Below are positions 18,010 through 27,636 of a stretch of 64,000 nt of DNA, piece by piece; the first letter of the stretch is position 1, and each line of letters starts with the position of its first letter. The translations under genes and the position numbers were made by a program. The notes under the pieces were generated by a model. That model was not told the DNA's origin, searched no databases, and saw only the letters and a program-made list of their open reading frames with translations. Source of the stretch: Alkalinema sp. CACIAM 70d (GTDB lineage: Bacteria > Cyanobacteriota > Cyanobacteriia > Leptolyngbyales > Leptolyngbyaceae); NCBI GenBank assembly GCA_002148405.1, contig MUGG01000218.1:1-64000 (forward strand), given 5' to 3'.

Positions 18010-19287
18010 CTACTGAGAGGGGTTCATCTCGGTTAGTTTTCTACGAAATTCTATAGCTCGATTGATCGTGAGCGCTGCTAATGTGGCAATCATGGGGTTG
18101 CTTGGGAAGTGATAGCGATCCTGAGCGATGATAATGGCGTGAATCGCTGCAAAATACCCCCAAATGACAACCGTTGGATGACTTAAAGCTCGATACCAGC
18201 CTTTCTTAGTCATTAAGAGAACGATCCCAGCTAGCGCACATCCAAGAATCGAGATCCAATAAGCCTGATTAATCAACTTGAGGGGTAACAAAACTTTCTC
18301 GCCATAGCGTTGAGTTAAGCCCTTTTCATTCCAAGCAATGCCAATGCTTTCCCGACTATGGGTCATGATAAGACGGGACACTGAACGCTGGAGAAATAAG
18401 ATTGGCTGTTCTTTGATGTGGGCAATGGCGATCGCCTTTAAATACTTATCTCGCTCAGCCTCATTGAGATGGGAAGCTTCATCCGGGACATCAGTATAAC
18501 CCCCATTGGAACCAGGGTGATTCCCCATCCAGAGTGTTGCGCCACCATTCGTAGAAATTGTGACAAATTGCCCGAATTCTTGGGTATTGCGAATAGACCA
18601 AGGTGCAATTAGCAGACCCATGATCAGGAACATAGCAATGACCGATCCTAAGTGTTTGAACCGTGCCTTTGCATCGTCCCAACGAAAGAAGAACAGCAGT
18701 ATGGGAAACAAAAATACTGTGGGACGCACATAACTTGCGGCAGCGAGCAGAATTCCCAGCATGCCAGTAGTTTTCCAGAGCTGAGTTTGGGAGCGGGTCC
18801 AAAGGGCCAAAACCCCTAAGATGAGCGCAGTAAAGGGTAACTCGCTCGCCAAAACCGTTGTAAATTGAATTTGACTGGGCCAAATCGCGAACAATAATCC
18901 GGCAATGATCGCGATGCGCGAGTTAAACCAAGTGTTCGCTAAGAACATTGTCAATCCGATAATGATTTCGGAAAGGATTAAATTGAGAATAACAATCGCT
19001 GAAAAGTGATGACCAAATAGCCAATATAACCCTGCATAGAGAAATGAGGTTCCCGGAGGCCAAAAGGCAGTGGCTAAATTTGGCTCCCAGCCATATCCTT
19101 GCCCCGTAGCTACATTGATTGCAAAGCGATCGTAGGCATAACTATCCGACACAGGATCTACTGGAACAGCTATTGCCCAGAGGATTCTCAAAAGCAGTCC
19201 GATTAAGAGAACGACCCAATAGGGGCGGTATTCTGGTTTTCGTAATTGGAAGAAAGGTAATTTCATCGGTATATTAATTGCACTCAT
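18010..19287 (-). CDS. GT-C (ArnT/GT83-like) membrane glycosyltransferase
   Basis: Polytopic protein with about ten membrane helices and the GT-C first-loop signature: DPVSDSYAYDRFAINVATG, followed by FWPPGTSFLYAGLYWLFG. This type transfers sugars from polyprenyl-phosphate carriers at the extracytoplasmic face. A small soluble segment (NGGATLWMGNHPGSNGG) lies near residue 245. The frame can be extended to a GTG at 19317. I prefer the ATG at 19287, but a further ATG at 19266 is just before the hydrophobic region and none has a clear Shine-Dalgarno. It sits 57 bp (27 bp from the GTG) after the HAD phosphatase and is the third gene of a probable UbiA-HAD-GT-C operon. Confidence 0.78.
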   Translation of the reverse strand: MSAINIPMKLPFFQLRKPEYRPYWVVLLIGLLLRILWAIAVPVDPVSDSYAYDRFAINVATGQGYGWEPNLATAFWPPGTSFLYAGLYWLFGHHFSAIVILNLILSEIIIGLTMFLANTWFNSRIAIIAGLLFAIWPSQIQFTTVLASELPFTALILGVLALWTRSQTQLWKTTGMLGILLAAASYVRPTVFLFPILLFFFRWDDAKARFKHLGSVIAMFLIMGLLIAPWSIRNTQEFGQFVTISTNGGATLWMGNHPGSNGGYTDVPDEASHLNEAERDKYLKAIAIAHIKEQPILFLQRSVSRLIMTHSRESIGIAWNEKGLTQRYGEKVLLPLKLINQAYWISILGCALAGIVLLMTKKGWYRALSHPTVVIWGYFAAIHAIIIAQDRYHFPSNPMIATLAALTINRAIEFRRKLTEMNPSQ

Positions 19288-19344
19288 AAAGTCTGTAAAC
19301 AAGCGACTGTCAATCACTGGTTTATGGCATAGGAGAATATTATC

Positions 19345-19884
19345 TCAATAGGATTTAACTTCAAGATTTAATGTCCACAGCTCTAAGTTTTTAGGGTAGG
19401 GTCTCTGTATCCATCGACCTAGAATCTGTTCCCACCATCGCGGAGGATGGGGCAAACTCGCCACTTGAATGACGGAGCAACCCATTAACCAAGCCCCAAA
19501 AACATCTGTGTGAAAACTATCTCCAATTACAATTACTTGGGTTGGTAGTAATTGCAAATGATTCAGAGCTTTTTTAAAGGCAAAGGGTAACGGTTTTCGA
19601 GCCGGACTAATTGCAGGAATTTGCAGTCGCTCTGACCAGTATTCCACCCGATGCCGCCGTTTACCATTCGATAATAGAAAAAACTTTAATCCTTGACATT
19701 TGCCTTGGAGAATCCAGTCCTCAGCCCTAGGGGACAGGTAGTAATCATCCTCAGAAACGATCGTATTATCGAGATCTAGCAAAATGCCATGAATTCCTCG
19801 ACGTTGGAGATAGCTGACACTGATAGACTCTAAATTGTGAGCACGAGTCCATTGTGGATAGGATCTAAGCAATTCAGGGATCAT
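19345..19884 (-). CDS. YqeG-family HAD phosphatase
   Basis: HAD subfamily IIIA phosphatase of 179 residues. Motif I is DLDNT (nucleophile D37, acid D39), motif II is S72 in LLSNGK, motif III is K97 in ARKPLPFAF, and motif IV is GDSFHTD at 121-127. YqeG/Gep4-like enzymes dephosphorylate phosphatidylglycerophosphate, so a housekeeping lipid role is the default. The position between a decaprenyl-phosphate phosphoribosyltransferase gene (88 bp upstream) and a GT-C gene (57 bp downstream) also allows it to remove the 5-phosphate of the polyprenyl-phospho-ribose intermediate. That is inference from context only. All four catalytic motifs are intact. Confidence 0.88.
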   Translation of the reverse strand: MIPELLRSYPQWTRAHNLESISVSYLQRRGIHGILLDLDNTIVSEDDYYLSPRAEDWILQGKCQGLKFFLLSNGKRRHRVEYWSERLQIPAISPARKPLPFAFKKALNHLQLLPTQVIVIGDSFHTDVFGAWLMGCSVIQVASLPHPPRWWEQILGRWIQRPYPKNLELWTLNLEVKSY

Positions 19885-19972
19885 ACAAGGTCTAGCCCAT
19901 CAAAATTTTGATTATGGAAGGATCGAGCCAAAAGGAATCACTACAATCAGCGCACAAGGCTGAGATACGCAA

Positions 19973-20938
19973 CTAGGCGATCAAATAGTAATGTTTTAGC
20001 GTCATCACCATCAGTACAGTCATAATCCAGGCAATCACAGTGTAGAGAATTGGACGATCGGTCAGTAAAATTTCTTCGGGCCGCTCTGTCCGACCTCCTA
20101 AGTCTTGATTTCCATAACTGCGCCGTTCGATTTCTTTGGGATCACTCAGTAATTGATAGCGAAAAATACCATACAGAACGAAGGGTAGCGTCAATAGCAT
20201 CCAAGGGGTTGAAGCTCCATTGACCTGCGGCCCCGAACTCCACAGTGCGTAGGACATGATGGCACCTGTCGTCACCGTATTTTCCATTCTGCTCAGCATG
20301 GATAACGAGTAGCGGTATAAAACAACACGAGTATGCCCAGTATCTTTGTATTCCAAGAGCCTAAGTTCTGCTTTCCGCTTTTCAATGGCTAAAAACAGAG
20401 CCAACATTGCTGTACAAATTAAGAACCAAGATGACAGCAATATATTGGCGGCAGCGGCCCCAGCGTAGGCACGGAGAACAAAGCCGATCGCAATTGCTAA
20501 GATATCAAGAATGACTTTACGCTTCAGTTTGAGGTTGTAAGCAATTTGTAAAAGTCCATAACTTGTGATTGCGGCCCCGAGCCCTCGATCGAACACCCAA
20601 GCGCACCCAATTGCCCCAATCAACAGTACGAGCGCTAAAGTTGTTGCAGTTGGCAGATTAATCAACCCTGCTGCAATCGGTCGCTTACATTTAACAGGAT
20701 GACGGCGATCGGACTCTACATCCAAAATGTCATTGATCAGGTAAAAACTACTTGAGATGCTACAAAATAAGACAAATGCTAAACTGCAACTTGCAAGGGT
20801 TAGACTATCTAACCGAAATGCGAAAATAGGAGCCGCAAATACAATTAAGTTCTTAGTCCATTGGCGAGGCCGTAGAGCCAATAGATAGGACTTAATCAGG
20901 GAAAGAAAGGAGATTGGAGTAATTTGTTTTGCACTCAT
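19973..20938 (-). CDS. UbiA-family decaprenyl-phosphate phosphoribosyltransferase
   Basis: Integral membrane prenyltransferase of 321 residues with about nine helices. The first Asp-rich motif NDILDVESDRRHPVK (69-83) followed by RPIAAG matches the phosphoribosyltransferase branch of the UbiA family (mycobacterial Rv3806c type) rather than quinone or chlorophyll prenyltransferases. The second motif region is EYKDTGHTRVVLYRYS. The known reaction attaches 5-phosphoribose from PRPP to decaprenyl phosphate. In mycobacteria this begins synthesis of the arabinose donor. Here the product, after dephosphorylation, could be a pentose donor for the exopolysaccharide. The gene is first of a tight minus-strand set with the HAD and GT-C genes. 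Confidence 0.87.
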   Translation of the reverse strand: MSAKQITPISFLSLIKSYLLALRPRQWTKNLIVFAAPIFAFRLDSLTLASCSLAFVLFCSISSSFYLINDILDVESDRRHPVKCKRPIAAGLINLPTATTLALVLLIGAIGCAWVFDRGLGAAITSYGLLQIAYNLKLKRKVILDILAIAIGFVLRAYAGAAAANILLSSWFLICTAMLALFLAIEKRKAELRLLEYKDTGHTRVVLYRYSLSMLSRMENTVTTGAIMSYALWSSGPQVNGASTPWMLLTLPFVLYGIFRYQLLSDPKEIERRSYGNQDLGGRTERPEEILLTDRPILYTVIAWIMTVLMVMTLKHYYLIA

Positions 20939-21009
20939 TTTTCTTGAAGAAAATATTGGTAAGTGTACATTGTTACAATCAGTTGTTTATAAACTTTGAG
21001 GGCAGAAAA

Positions 21010-22167
21010 TTATTTTTGCCAACTAAATCTATGTTTCAGATTTAAGAAAGGCATCTCGTAGAAGCGATAACTGAGTTCAGCAATCAGGATAGTCACAAGA
21101 GAACCACTGACAAAGAGTGGAATGGCAATGGGTATCTGAAGCCGCGATTGCAAGATTTGTAATCCTACGGTCACGATCGAAAAAACCCAGAGATGGTACA
21201 GATAAATTCCGTAACTAATCTGACCCAGGTGAGCGATGGGTTGATATTTCAGAACTGATTGGAAGCAGTGGTCTTCACGAATCACGAGACTTCCTAAACC
21301 TAGAGTCATGACGACTTGGATCAGTAACCTTGGCCAACCAGATATATCATGAGGAGCAGCATACAACAAGACTAGTAGGAAACTGAAAAGAACGATCGGA
21401 GCTTTTCGTTGCCCCAATCCTTGAAAGAGTAGCGAAAATGACCGGGAGCGATGTAACAAATGAGCCAACAAAATCCCAAGACAGATAGGTGTGAAGGTCG
21501 CGTCTAAAATTTCTAGGTGAGGAGCTAATGGCTGGCCATACAACCTAGCAAAGAATGAATCCAACCAACCGAAGTTAATGCATTGGTTAATGACTAGCAA
21601 CAAACCTAGACTGCCATAGACCCAAACTCGTTTACAGTATTTTTCGATCGCGGGCCAAATCAAGTAAAATTGCTCTTCTGTAGCTAATGACCACATGGAA
21701 CCCAGACCATTTGCCTGGATCAAAGACCAATTTGAGAGATAGGTTAGATACCAAGGCAAAGCCGTAAAAAAGACAGCACTACTCGCACTGGTAAACTGCC
21801 ATAGTCCATACATCCCTGCGAGAACAAAGAGTAACCCATAGTAAGCAGGAAAAATGCGCAAGGCTCTACGGGCATAAAATTTTCGTAATGATATTTTTTC
21901 TGTTTTAGCTTTTTCCCGTAGTAGTAATGTAACAATCAAAAAACCACTCAGAATAAAAAAGAGATCGACCCCTAGAAACCCTCGAGTTAAAAGGAGCGGC
22001 ATATTGCTAGGTTGGGAATGGTGCCATAGAACCGCTAAGATGCAAAAACCCCGCACTCCATCCAATGAACCAAAATGTCGATTACTGAGATAACGATCGT
22101 GGGAGGATTGAAAAGTAAGATTGGAAATTTGCAGATCTGCCATGTCTAAAATTTTACAGAGATGCAT
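21010..22167 (-). CDS. acyltransferase 3 family membrane protein (OafA/YrhL-like)
   Basis: Polytopic acyltransferase of 385 residues with about ten helices. Diagnostic features are LDGVRGFCILAVLWHHS (conserved R and the H-H pair near residue 50), RGFLGVDLFFILSGFLI, and SMWSLATEEQFYLIWP with the Glu-Glu-Gln-Phe-Tyr block. Members O-acetylate or otherwise acylate sugars of surface polysaccharides at the membrane. The start may be 22167 or the ATG at 22143; neither has a clear ribosome site. It lies 71 bp before the UbiA-family gene on the same strand and may be co-transcribed with it. Confidence 0.9.
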   Translation of the reverse strand: MHLCKILDMADLQISNLTFQSSHDRYLSNRHFGSLDGVRGFCILAVLWHHSQPSNMPLLLTRGFLGVDLFFILSGFLIVTLLLREKAKTEKISLRKFYARRALRIFPAYYGLLFVLAGMYGLWQFTSASSAVFFTALPWYLTYLSNWSLIQANGLGSMWSLATEEQFYLIWPAIEKYCKRVWVYGSLGLLLVINQCINFGWLDSFFARLYGQPLAPHLEILDATFTPICLGILLAHLLHRSRSFSLLFQGLGQRKAPIVLFSFLLVLLYAAPHDISGWPRLLIQVVMTLGLGSLVIREDHCFQSVLKYQPIAHLGQISYGIYLYHLWVFSIVTVGLQILQSRLQIPIAIPLFVSGSLVTILIAELSYRFYEMPFLNLKHRFSWQK

Positions 22168-23003
22168 GATTGATCAGAATATAGGAAAACAACAGACATT
22201 CAAAACTCGCCTCAAAGTACTAATCTCACCATTACAAGAAACTCAGACAAACCAATGTATCTGGCGTTACTTTAGTACATCTCTAAACAGAACAAATCGC
22301 CTGCAAAGCAACCTTAACGTACCCTGACTATCAGCAATTCTCATTCATGATTTTTTTGGGATACAAACGTTCTAAGACTGGAGTCCTATCTGACTCAAAC
22401 TGACTGCTTAAAGGCTGATTCTACCGTTGAAAAATTGGACTGAAAATTACATTCAAATTCTTAACAGTAGTACAAACACTTCAACAATGGAAATGGCTGC
22501 TTAACTTTAGGAATTCTGACTATGGAAATTGAGATTCCAGATTAATAACTATTATGTTTATCCTGGTAAACTTAAGCCTGAAAAATCAGAAACCTAAAAA
22601 ATCAGATAGTATTCAGAGTGTAGTTATACGAACTTAGTTTATCAAAAATAAGATTAAAGGTTGTATGATTTTTATGAGGATTCTGCAGAGTATTAGTAAA
22701 TTTAAAAGAAAACACCTGCTCCGGCAATTTCTTTCGTCTTTTTCAAAAATCGTTTGAGTATTGGCGATTTCAGAGGTTAGCTAGACTATGCAAGTTGTAG
22801 ACTAACTTAAGAAAAGCTTATAGATCAAAACTTAGCTGAGACTCGTAGGGGTTAGACTTTTTATCCTATTCTCATAGCTGCTCTTGATGTCAATCATTCT
22901 AACGATAGATATAAGTTAATAAGTCTCGATGATTTCACGATGCGTCCTTGTAAAGTTCGTAACTTCAAGATTCATACTTTGCATAGATTGAGGAGTGTAT
23001 TGA
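22168..23003. other. 836 bp AT-rich spacer between divergent genes
   Basis: This holds the promoters of the minus-strand acyltransferase-UbiA-HAD-GT-C set and of the plus-strand glycosyltransferase pair. The 68-codon frame starting near 22121 is unconvincing. I see no repeat array, RNA gene or clear operator. Composition is AT-rich throughout. Confidence 0.5.
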
Positions 23004-23948
23004 ATGCGGCAAGTTTTTTCGGTTCTTTCGGCTCGATCGTTGCCCTATGCTGAAAAAGCGATCGAAAGTTTATTTAAGCATGCGATCGAACCTCTAAATC
23101 TCACCTTAATAACGGATGATCTCGACGATCGAGAACAAATTTTCAACACAGTAGCTCAACTCAATAATCCGTCCAATCATCCCTGGCAGGTTTTTGATAA
23201 GTTAGCTGCGGATGAACGTGCCGAAGAACAATTTAGAGACTATCCCCATCTTCAAGCATTTCGGAATGGCCATCCCTGCTGGCGCAAGGTCACCGATCCC
23301 CTCTTGTTTAGTTCCGTGGGTCAAGAGATGATCATTCTAGATCCCGATCTCTATTTTCCTAACCCCTTTACCTTTGAACCGACCCCTGAGCGGCAGCTTC
23401 TATTGACCTGGCAACCTCCCAACTGTTTATTTCCTCCTGAAGTGGTTCACAGAGCTCTCCAGTTATCTATTCCCTTGGCCCACCATGTTGATATTGGCAT
23501 CGCACAGGTCAAAGCACCCATAGATCTCGACTGGCTTGATTGGCTCATTCAGCAGTTAGGGGGAAGCAGTCTACCCCGCATTGCCCATGTTGAAGCAATT
23601 GTCTGGTCAGCTCTAGCAATGCGGATGGGAGGCGGATACCTGAATCCCCAGCAATGGCATTGTTGGCAGCATCGACAATGGAAACGATTACTCCTAAAAT
23701 TTGGAGTGCCTGGAGTACAACTCCTTCGTTTACAAAACTGGGATTCTATGAAATGTTTTCATGGCGGCGGCGTAGCAAAGTGGTGGATTATTGATGCCTA
23801 TCAGCAGGGTTGGCTCGATCGAAACACAAGACTACATCAACCCACTGCCATTCGCTCCTTCATTGAGCTCACCACAAAACAATATCAACAAGAACAGTGG
23901 ATAAAGAAGTTAATTCACCGTCTCGGCTACTATCACCTGATCAAGTAG
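23004..23948 (+). CDS. putative GT-A-fold glycosyltransferase, unassigned family
   Basis: I do not recognise a specific family. The 314-residue soluble protein starts VFSVLSARSLPYAEKAIESLF and contains MIILDPDLYF around residue 114, a DxD-like metal/nucleotide-sugar motif at the end of a strand, as in GT-A transferases. The late CFHGGGVAKWW segment is a candidate for the His that completes the metal site in GT8-like enzymes. It is followed 70 bp later by another DxD protein on the same strand. Position inside the exopolysaccharide locus supports a sugar-transfer role; donor and acceptor are unknown. Confidence 0.6.
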   Translation: MRQVFSVLSARSLPYAEKAIESLFKHAIEPLNLTLITDDLDDREQIFNTVAQLNNPSNHPWQVFDKLAADERAEEQFRDYPHLQAFRNGHPCWRKVTDPLLFSSVGQEMIILDPDLYFPNPFTFEPTPERQLLLTWQPPNCLFPPEVVHRALQLSIPLAHHVDIGIAQVKAPIDLDWLDWLIQQLGGSSLPRIAHVEAIVWSALAMRMGGGYLNPQQWHCWQHRQWKRLLLKFGVPGVQLLRLQNWDSMKCFHGGGVAKWWIIDAYQQGWLDRNTRLHQPTAIRSFIELTTKQYQQEQWIKKLIHRLGYYHLIK

Positions 23949-24018
23949 TAAAGCCGATTAAACATCTCTTCTTGCTCTCCACCATTGATCACGACTTCTA
24001 TTGATTCATTGTGATGCC

Positions 24019-25035
24019 ATGAAATCTGTACTTGTTTGTTTATATGAAGACCGTCCCCAGCAAATTCCAGGGATTAAATTGACTATCCTCAGTCTTACTA
24101 AGCATCATCCCCATCTACCCATTTCACTCATATGCCCCATTATTGATACTCAGTTTCATCATTGGTTATCAAAATATCCTCAAGTTTCCCTACGAACCGA
24201 TCGTCCTAGTGGTGCTGGTAGTTACAACGTCAAACCCACTGTTTTGATAGCCGGTTTACAGTCTGGTGCAGAAGAATGTATTTGGTTAGATACGGATGTT
24301 CTAGTTAATCACTCGATTCTTGACTTAGTAACCGCTCCTCCTGAAACTATCATCGTTACTCAAGATCCTTGGGAAACTGCCAGTGGGTCTTCCTACCGTG
24401 CAGGTAGTTGGGGATTTGTGGTAGGGCGTGACTTACCGGGATCTCTTAATTCTTCAGTCATCCGAGTCACGCATCAGCATCAGGCACTACTCCAGCATTG
24501 GTTAGAATTAACCCAACAACCTGAGTACTTAGCAGCTCAAAAACAACCTGCCCATCAACGTCCTAGTCATCTTCTCAGCGATCAGGATCTGTTGAGCGCT
24601 TTGCTAGCTTCTCAAGATTACGCACACTTTCCAGTCAAACGGTTATTTCACGGTAGAGATATTTTGCAACACCATGGTGCAGGAGCCTATACCTTGAAAG
24701 AGCGTTCTCAGACAATTTTCAATAAACTTCCCCCTTTTCTCCATGCCATGGGAAGTGTGAAACCGTGGCAAGTCAATGAGCATCCCTCACCCTTCACGAA
24801 CTTTCGCCAATACTATGAAAGAGTTTACCTAGAACTTTCTCCCTACGTCCACGTTGCAAGACAATACCGTCAATTAATGGAAGAGCCAACGCCTTGGATG
24901 GATGTTCAAACCCTTGCAGGTAAACTATCTACCCTACTATGGCTGAATCAACCCAGCTTAAAAGGAATTACCCAAGCCAGCCTTCACAGATTTGCTTGGA
25001 AGGTGAGAAACACCATCAAAGGAAATTATTCTTAA
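24019..25035 (+). CDS. putative GT-A glycosyltransferase with DTD motif
   Basis: Soluble 338-residue protein beginning MKSVLVCLYEDRPQQIPG, from the ATG at 24019. The longer frame from a TTG at 24001 adds six residues without a ribosome site. ECIWLDTDVLVN near residue 95 is a clear DxD at a strand end. SGAGSYNVKP before it and HAMGSVKPWQ near residue 250 resemble the nucleotide-sugar and His-metal parts of GT8-like transferases. Probably a sugar transferase of the exopolysaccharide locus, partner of the preceding gene. The stop overlaps the convergent Wzy-like gene by 4 bp. Confidence 0.65.
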   Translation: MKSVLVCLYEDRPQQIPGIKLTILSLTKHHPHLPISLICPIIDTQFHHWLSKYPQVSLRTDRPSGAGSYNVKPTVLIAGLQSGAEECIWLDTDVLVNHSILDLVTAPPETIIVTQDPWETASGSSYRAGSWGFVVGRDLPGSLNSSVIRVTHQHQALLQHWLELTQQPEYLAAQKQPAHQRPSHLLSDQDLLSALLASQDYAHFPVKRLFHGRDILQHHGAGAYTLKERSQTIFNKLPPFLHAMGSVKPWQVNEHPSPFTNFRQYYERVYLELSPYVHVARQYRQLMEEPTPWMDVQTLAGKLSTLLWLNQPSLKGITQASLHRFAWKVRNTIKGNYS

Positions 25036-26450
25036 AGTTGACGGGTTCTGACTTCGGGTGCTGGATGGCTTCTAGATTCTGAGATCAGAAATTGTTCTGC
25101 TGTTTTCAAATTAATTCCTTTCTTACCCGTTACTTTTGGCTCGATTTCAACTGCAATGACTCCTGATAAACTACCCAAAGCGAGTACATAGACAGTATTA
25201 CCCATATTATTGACCAAGTTATCAGTCATAAAGCAAATCAGAGACATTGCGATCGCTGCCGCCGGTGCAATTTTTGGGTGCAACCAAGTCTTAGCTGGAA
25301 AGTAGTAGGTAAACAGTAAAATGGGCAGAAATATCAAAACTATAATACTAAAAATCCCCATTAATCCCATTGTTCCAAATATAATCACCCAAAAACTATC
25401 TGTTACAGATACATCGTATCCATACTCATTAAAAACACGGGCTCTTCCCCAGCCTCCCCAACCCCAGACAATCCGCTGCCTTGCTTTCGCAACCAGTAAT
25501 TTTTCTTGATCAAGTCGAAACTGTAGAGATTCTGCGCGGTCTGGATTGACTGCAGTTGAGAAAAACCGGACTATCTGATCCCCATTAAAATATCCCGTTG
25601 TAGCTACGTACAAATAGCCGCTGACTGTTAGTACTAAGGCTATCATTAGTATTGATGTTCGAAGAAACTTTACAGAAACAATAACTGCTATTGACAAAAT
25701 TAAATATAACCAAGCACCTGTTGATTGAATAATGATGACGACAAAGGTGAGGAAAGATATAATTTTTCCAATAGAGATATTCCAGAGAGTTTTGAGGGAA
25801 CCAGATTGCCACAGCCAAATGGCAATAATTGTAGCGATCGACATCCAGAGTGCTACAGATAACCCATGAACATTAAATAAAATTGGACGATAGCCACCTT
25901 TGCGAATAGATTGCAAAAACGCATAATTATTAACCGGAATCCCATAAATCATTTGGTGCAATTGGGGACTCATCTTAAATTCAAAGAGGCATAGTGGTGC
26001 ATATGCAAATCCTCCCGCGACGATTCCAACCGCTAGGGTTCGTAAGCCTGTAAAGTGACCCAAGTATAACCTTCCAAAGAAATAAGGGACTCCCCAATAG
26101 GCAAATTGTTCAGAAAAGGCTCTAAACCCATCGTAAGCACCCAAGCCATTATCGATCGATGTAATGAAAGGGCAAATACACCAGACTGCAATCGGAATAT
26201 CAATGAGACTGAAGCGAAAAGATTTGATATAGTGCCAATCTAGTAAGATGCCTGCAACACAGACTGCATAGCAGGTTGCAGTCATTTTTCCGTAGGCAGG
26301 CAGTCCTGGAATCAAGTAAGCATAAACTGGTAGGAAAAGGTAAGCTGTCACAAAGCTAATGACCAGTGCTCTATGAGTAGGTAAGTGTTTAAACAGAAAA
26401 AACACAACACCTAACCAGCCAAACAACGTAATTGGAATTAAGATAAACAT
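25032..26450 (-). CDS. Wzy/O-antigen ligase-like polymerase
   Basis: Membrane protein of 472 residues with about 11-12 helices and a large extracytoplasmic loop near residues 300-340. The loop carries VWGWGGWGRARVFNEYG followed by VTDSFWVIIFGTMG, the pattern of O-antigen polymerase/ligase (Wzy_C) proteins, where Arg residues in periplasmic loops bind the polymer. In a Wzx/Wzy system it would link flipped repeat units in the periplasm. GAGAG about 7 nt upstream supports the ATG at 26450. It is co-directional with the GT, Wzx, Wzc and Wza genes that precede it in transcription order. Confidence 0.8.
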   Translation of the reverse strand: MFILIPITLFGWLGVVFFLFKHLPTHRALVISFVTAYLFLPVYAYLIPGLPAYGKMTATCYAVCVAGILLDWHYIKSFRFSLIDIPIAVWCICPFITSIDNGLGAYDGFRAFSEQFAYWGVPYFFGRLYLGHFTGLRTLAVGIVAGGFAYAPLCLFEFKMSPQLHQMIYGIPVNNYAFLQSIRKGGYRPILFNVHGLSVALWMSIATIIAIWLWQSGSLKTLWNISIGKIISFLTFVVIIIQSTGAWLYLILSIAVIVSVKFLRTSILMIALVLTVSGYLYVATTGYFNGDQIVRFFSTAVNPDRAESLQFRLDQEKLLVAKARQRIVWGWGGWGRARVFNEYGYDVSVTDSFWVIIFGTMGLMGIFSIIVLIFLPILLFTYYFPAKTWLHPKIAPAAAIAMSLICFMTDNLVNNMGNTVYVLALGSLSGVIAVEIEPKVTGKKGINLKTAEQFLISESRSHPAPEVRTRQL

Positions 26451-26519
26451 AATACTCTCAAAAGCGCAATCACGTAATCAGAAAAATTAGCCCATGGACA
26501 AGTATGTTGAGCTTGTCGT

Positions 26520-27485
26520 TTATATTTTTTTAGGGACTAATCGATACAGAGAAGAGTTAGAGTAGAGCATTGAGTATTTTGAATCATAATGCTCTACTTC
26601 TAGAAAGTTAAGATTGGAGAAATGGGGCTTGTAAACTGAAAAACATTCAAGCAAGCAGAAAGTAGCTGCCGATTCTCGCGGGCCTCCAAATCCTAAATCG
26701 CGGTTTCCCCATTGCCGTCCTGACTGTTGCCAAAGTTGCATCTGAGCCTGGGACAAACAATATAAACCAGAGTGAGGATTTGTCCACTCCGCAAATTTGA
26801 CACCATGAATATTAAGAACCGAAACTTTATTCCAGGCTAAGGTTTCATCAATTGTGAAATCAATGTAGTTTTTTACCCCTTCGTATAGCTCATAGCGGTT
26901 TGGTAACAGGATGGCATTGTTACAACCGCAGTTTTGGTTAAATTGTTCTAATTTCTCTAGCAAAAAGCTATCACGCAGAACAATATCATCTTCAATGAAA
27001 AGAAACCAGTCAAAATCATCAATCTGTGAGAATAACTCTTCTTGAGCAGGAAAGCCAATTAGCATTGGATCTCCATCAGTAATTTCTCGAATTTCGATAA
27101 AGCGTTGCTGATACTGAGGGAGGAAGGTCACAATGTTACGATTTGCCATTGTGATGATAGTAATCCGTAGTTGACAATGAGCAAAACTCCCTAATAGTCC
27201 ATCAATTGTCTGGTGTAAGCGTTCAATCTTGATTTTGCCCTGTTCAGGATCGGTTGCCTCTTCCGTAGAAGTAATGTGAACAATTGCAACCGAGACTTTG
27301 GGCTTCTTTATTTCCTGATCCTCACTATGACCAGCCAGCTTGTGAATTATTTCACGCCTGACATAAAATAATTTCTGTCTCATCCATTTCACAGAAGTTT
27401 GAAACAGACTGACTAGAACCCCCAAGTATACTAAACCATGCAACGTAATTTTACTCTTGACTCTAATTAGATCTATGGTATTCAT
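26520..27485 (-). CDS. putative membrane-anchored GT-A glycosyltransferase
   Basis: The 321-residue product has a hydrophobic N-terminal segment (LVYLGVLVSLFQTSV) and then a GT-A-like domain in which WFLFIEDDIVLRDSFLLEKL carries the EDD metal motif. SVAIVHITS marks the first strand. The final third is less typical, with GFGGPRESAATFCLLECF. The ATG at 27485 is chosen over the GTG at 27494 because GAG lies 6 nt upstream. Likely adds a sugar to the repeat unit near the membrane; no more precise role can be read. It lies between the Wzx-like and Wzy-like genes on the same strand. Confidence 0.65.
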   Translation of the reverse strand: MNTIDLIRVKSKITLHGLVYLGVLVSLFQTSVKWMRQKLFYVRREIIHKLAGHSEDQEIKKPKVSVAIVHITSTEEATDPEQGKIKIERLHQTIDGLLGSFAHCQLRITIITMANRNIVTFLPQYQQRFIEIREITDGDPMLIGFPAQEELFSQIDDFDWFLFIEDDIVLRDSFLLEKLEQFNQNCGCNNAILLPNRYELYEGVKNYIDFTIDETLAWNKVSVLNIHGVKFAEWTNPHSGLYCLSQAQMQLWQQSGRQWGNRDLGFGGPRESAATFCLLECFSVYKPHFSNLNFLEVEHYDSKYSMLYSNSSLYRLVPKKI

Positions 27486-27636
27486 ATTTCTCACATTCTA
27501 AGTATTGATGAAACTCCGATTCAGTATTACGCTCAAAAAAATAAGGTCTGACAAGACAGCGAAATCAACAGGACAGAATTTTCGAGAGTTTACAATAATG
27601 TCTTAACATAACAGTTTTAACTTAGATCTTTGCCAT

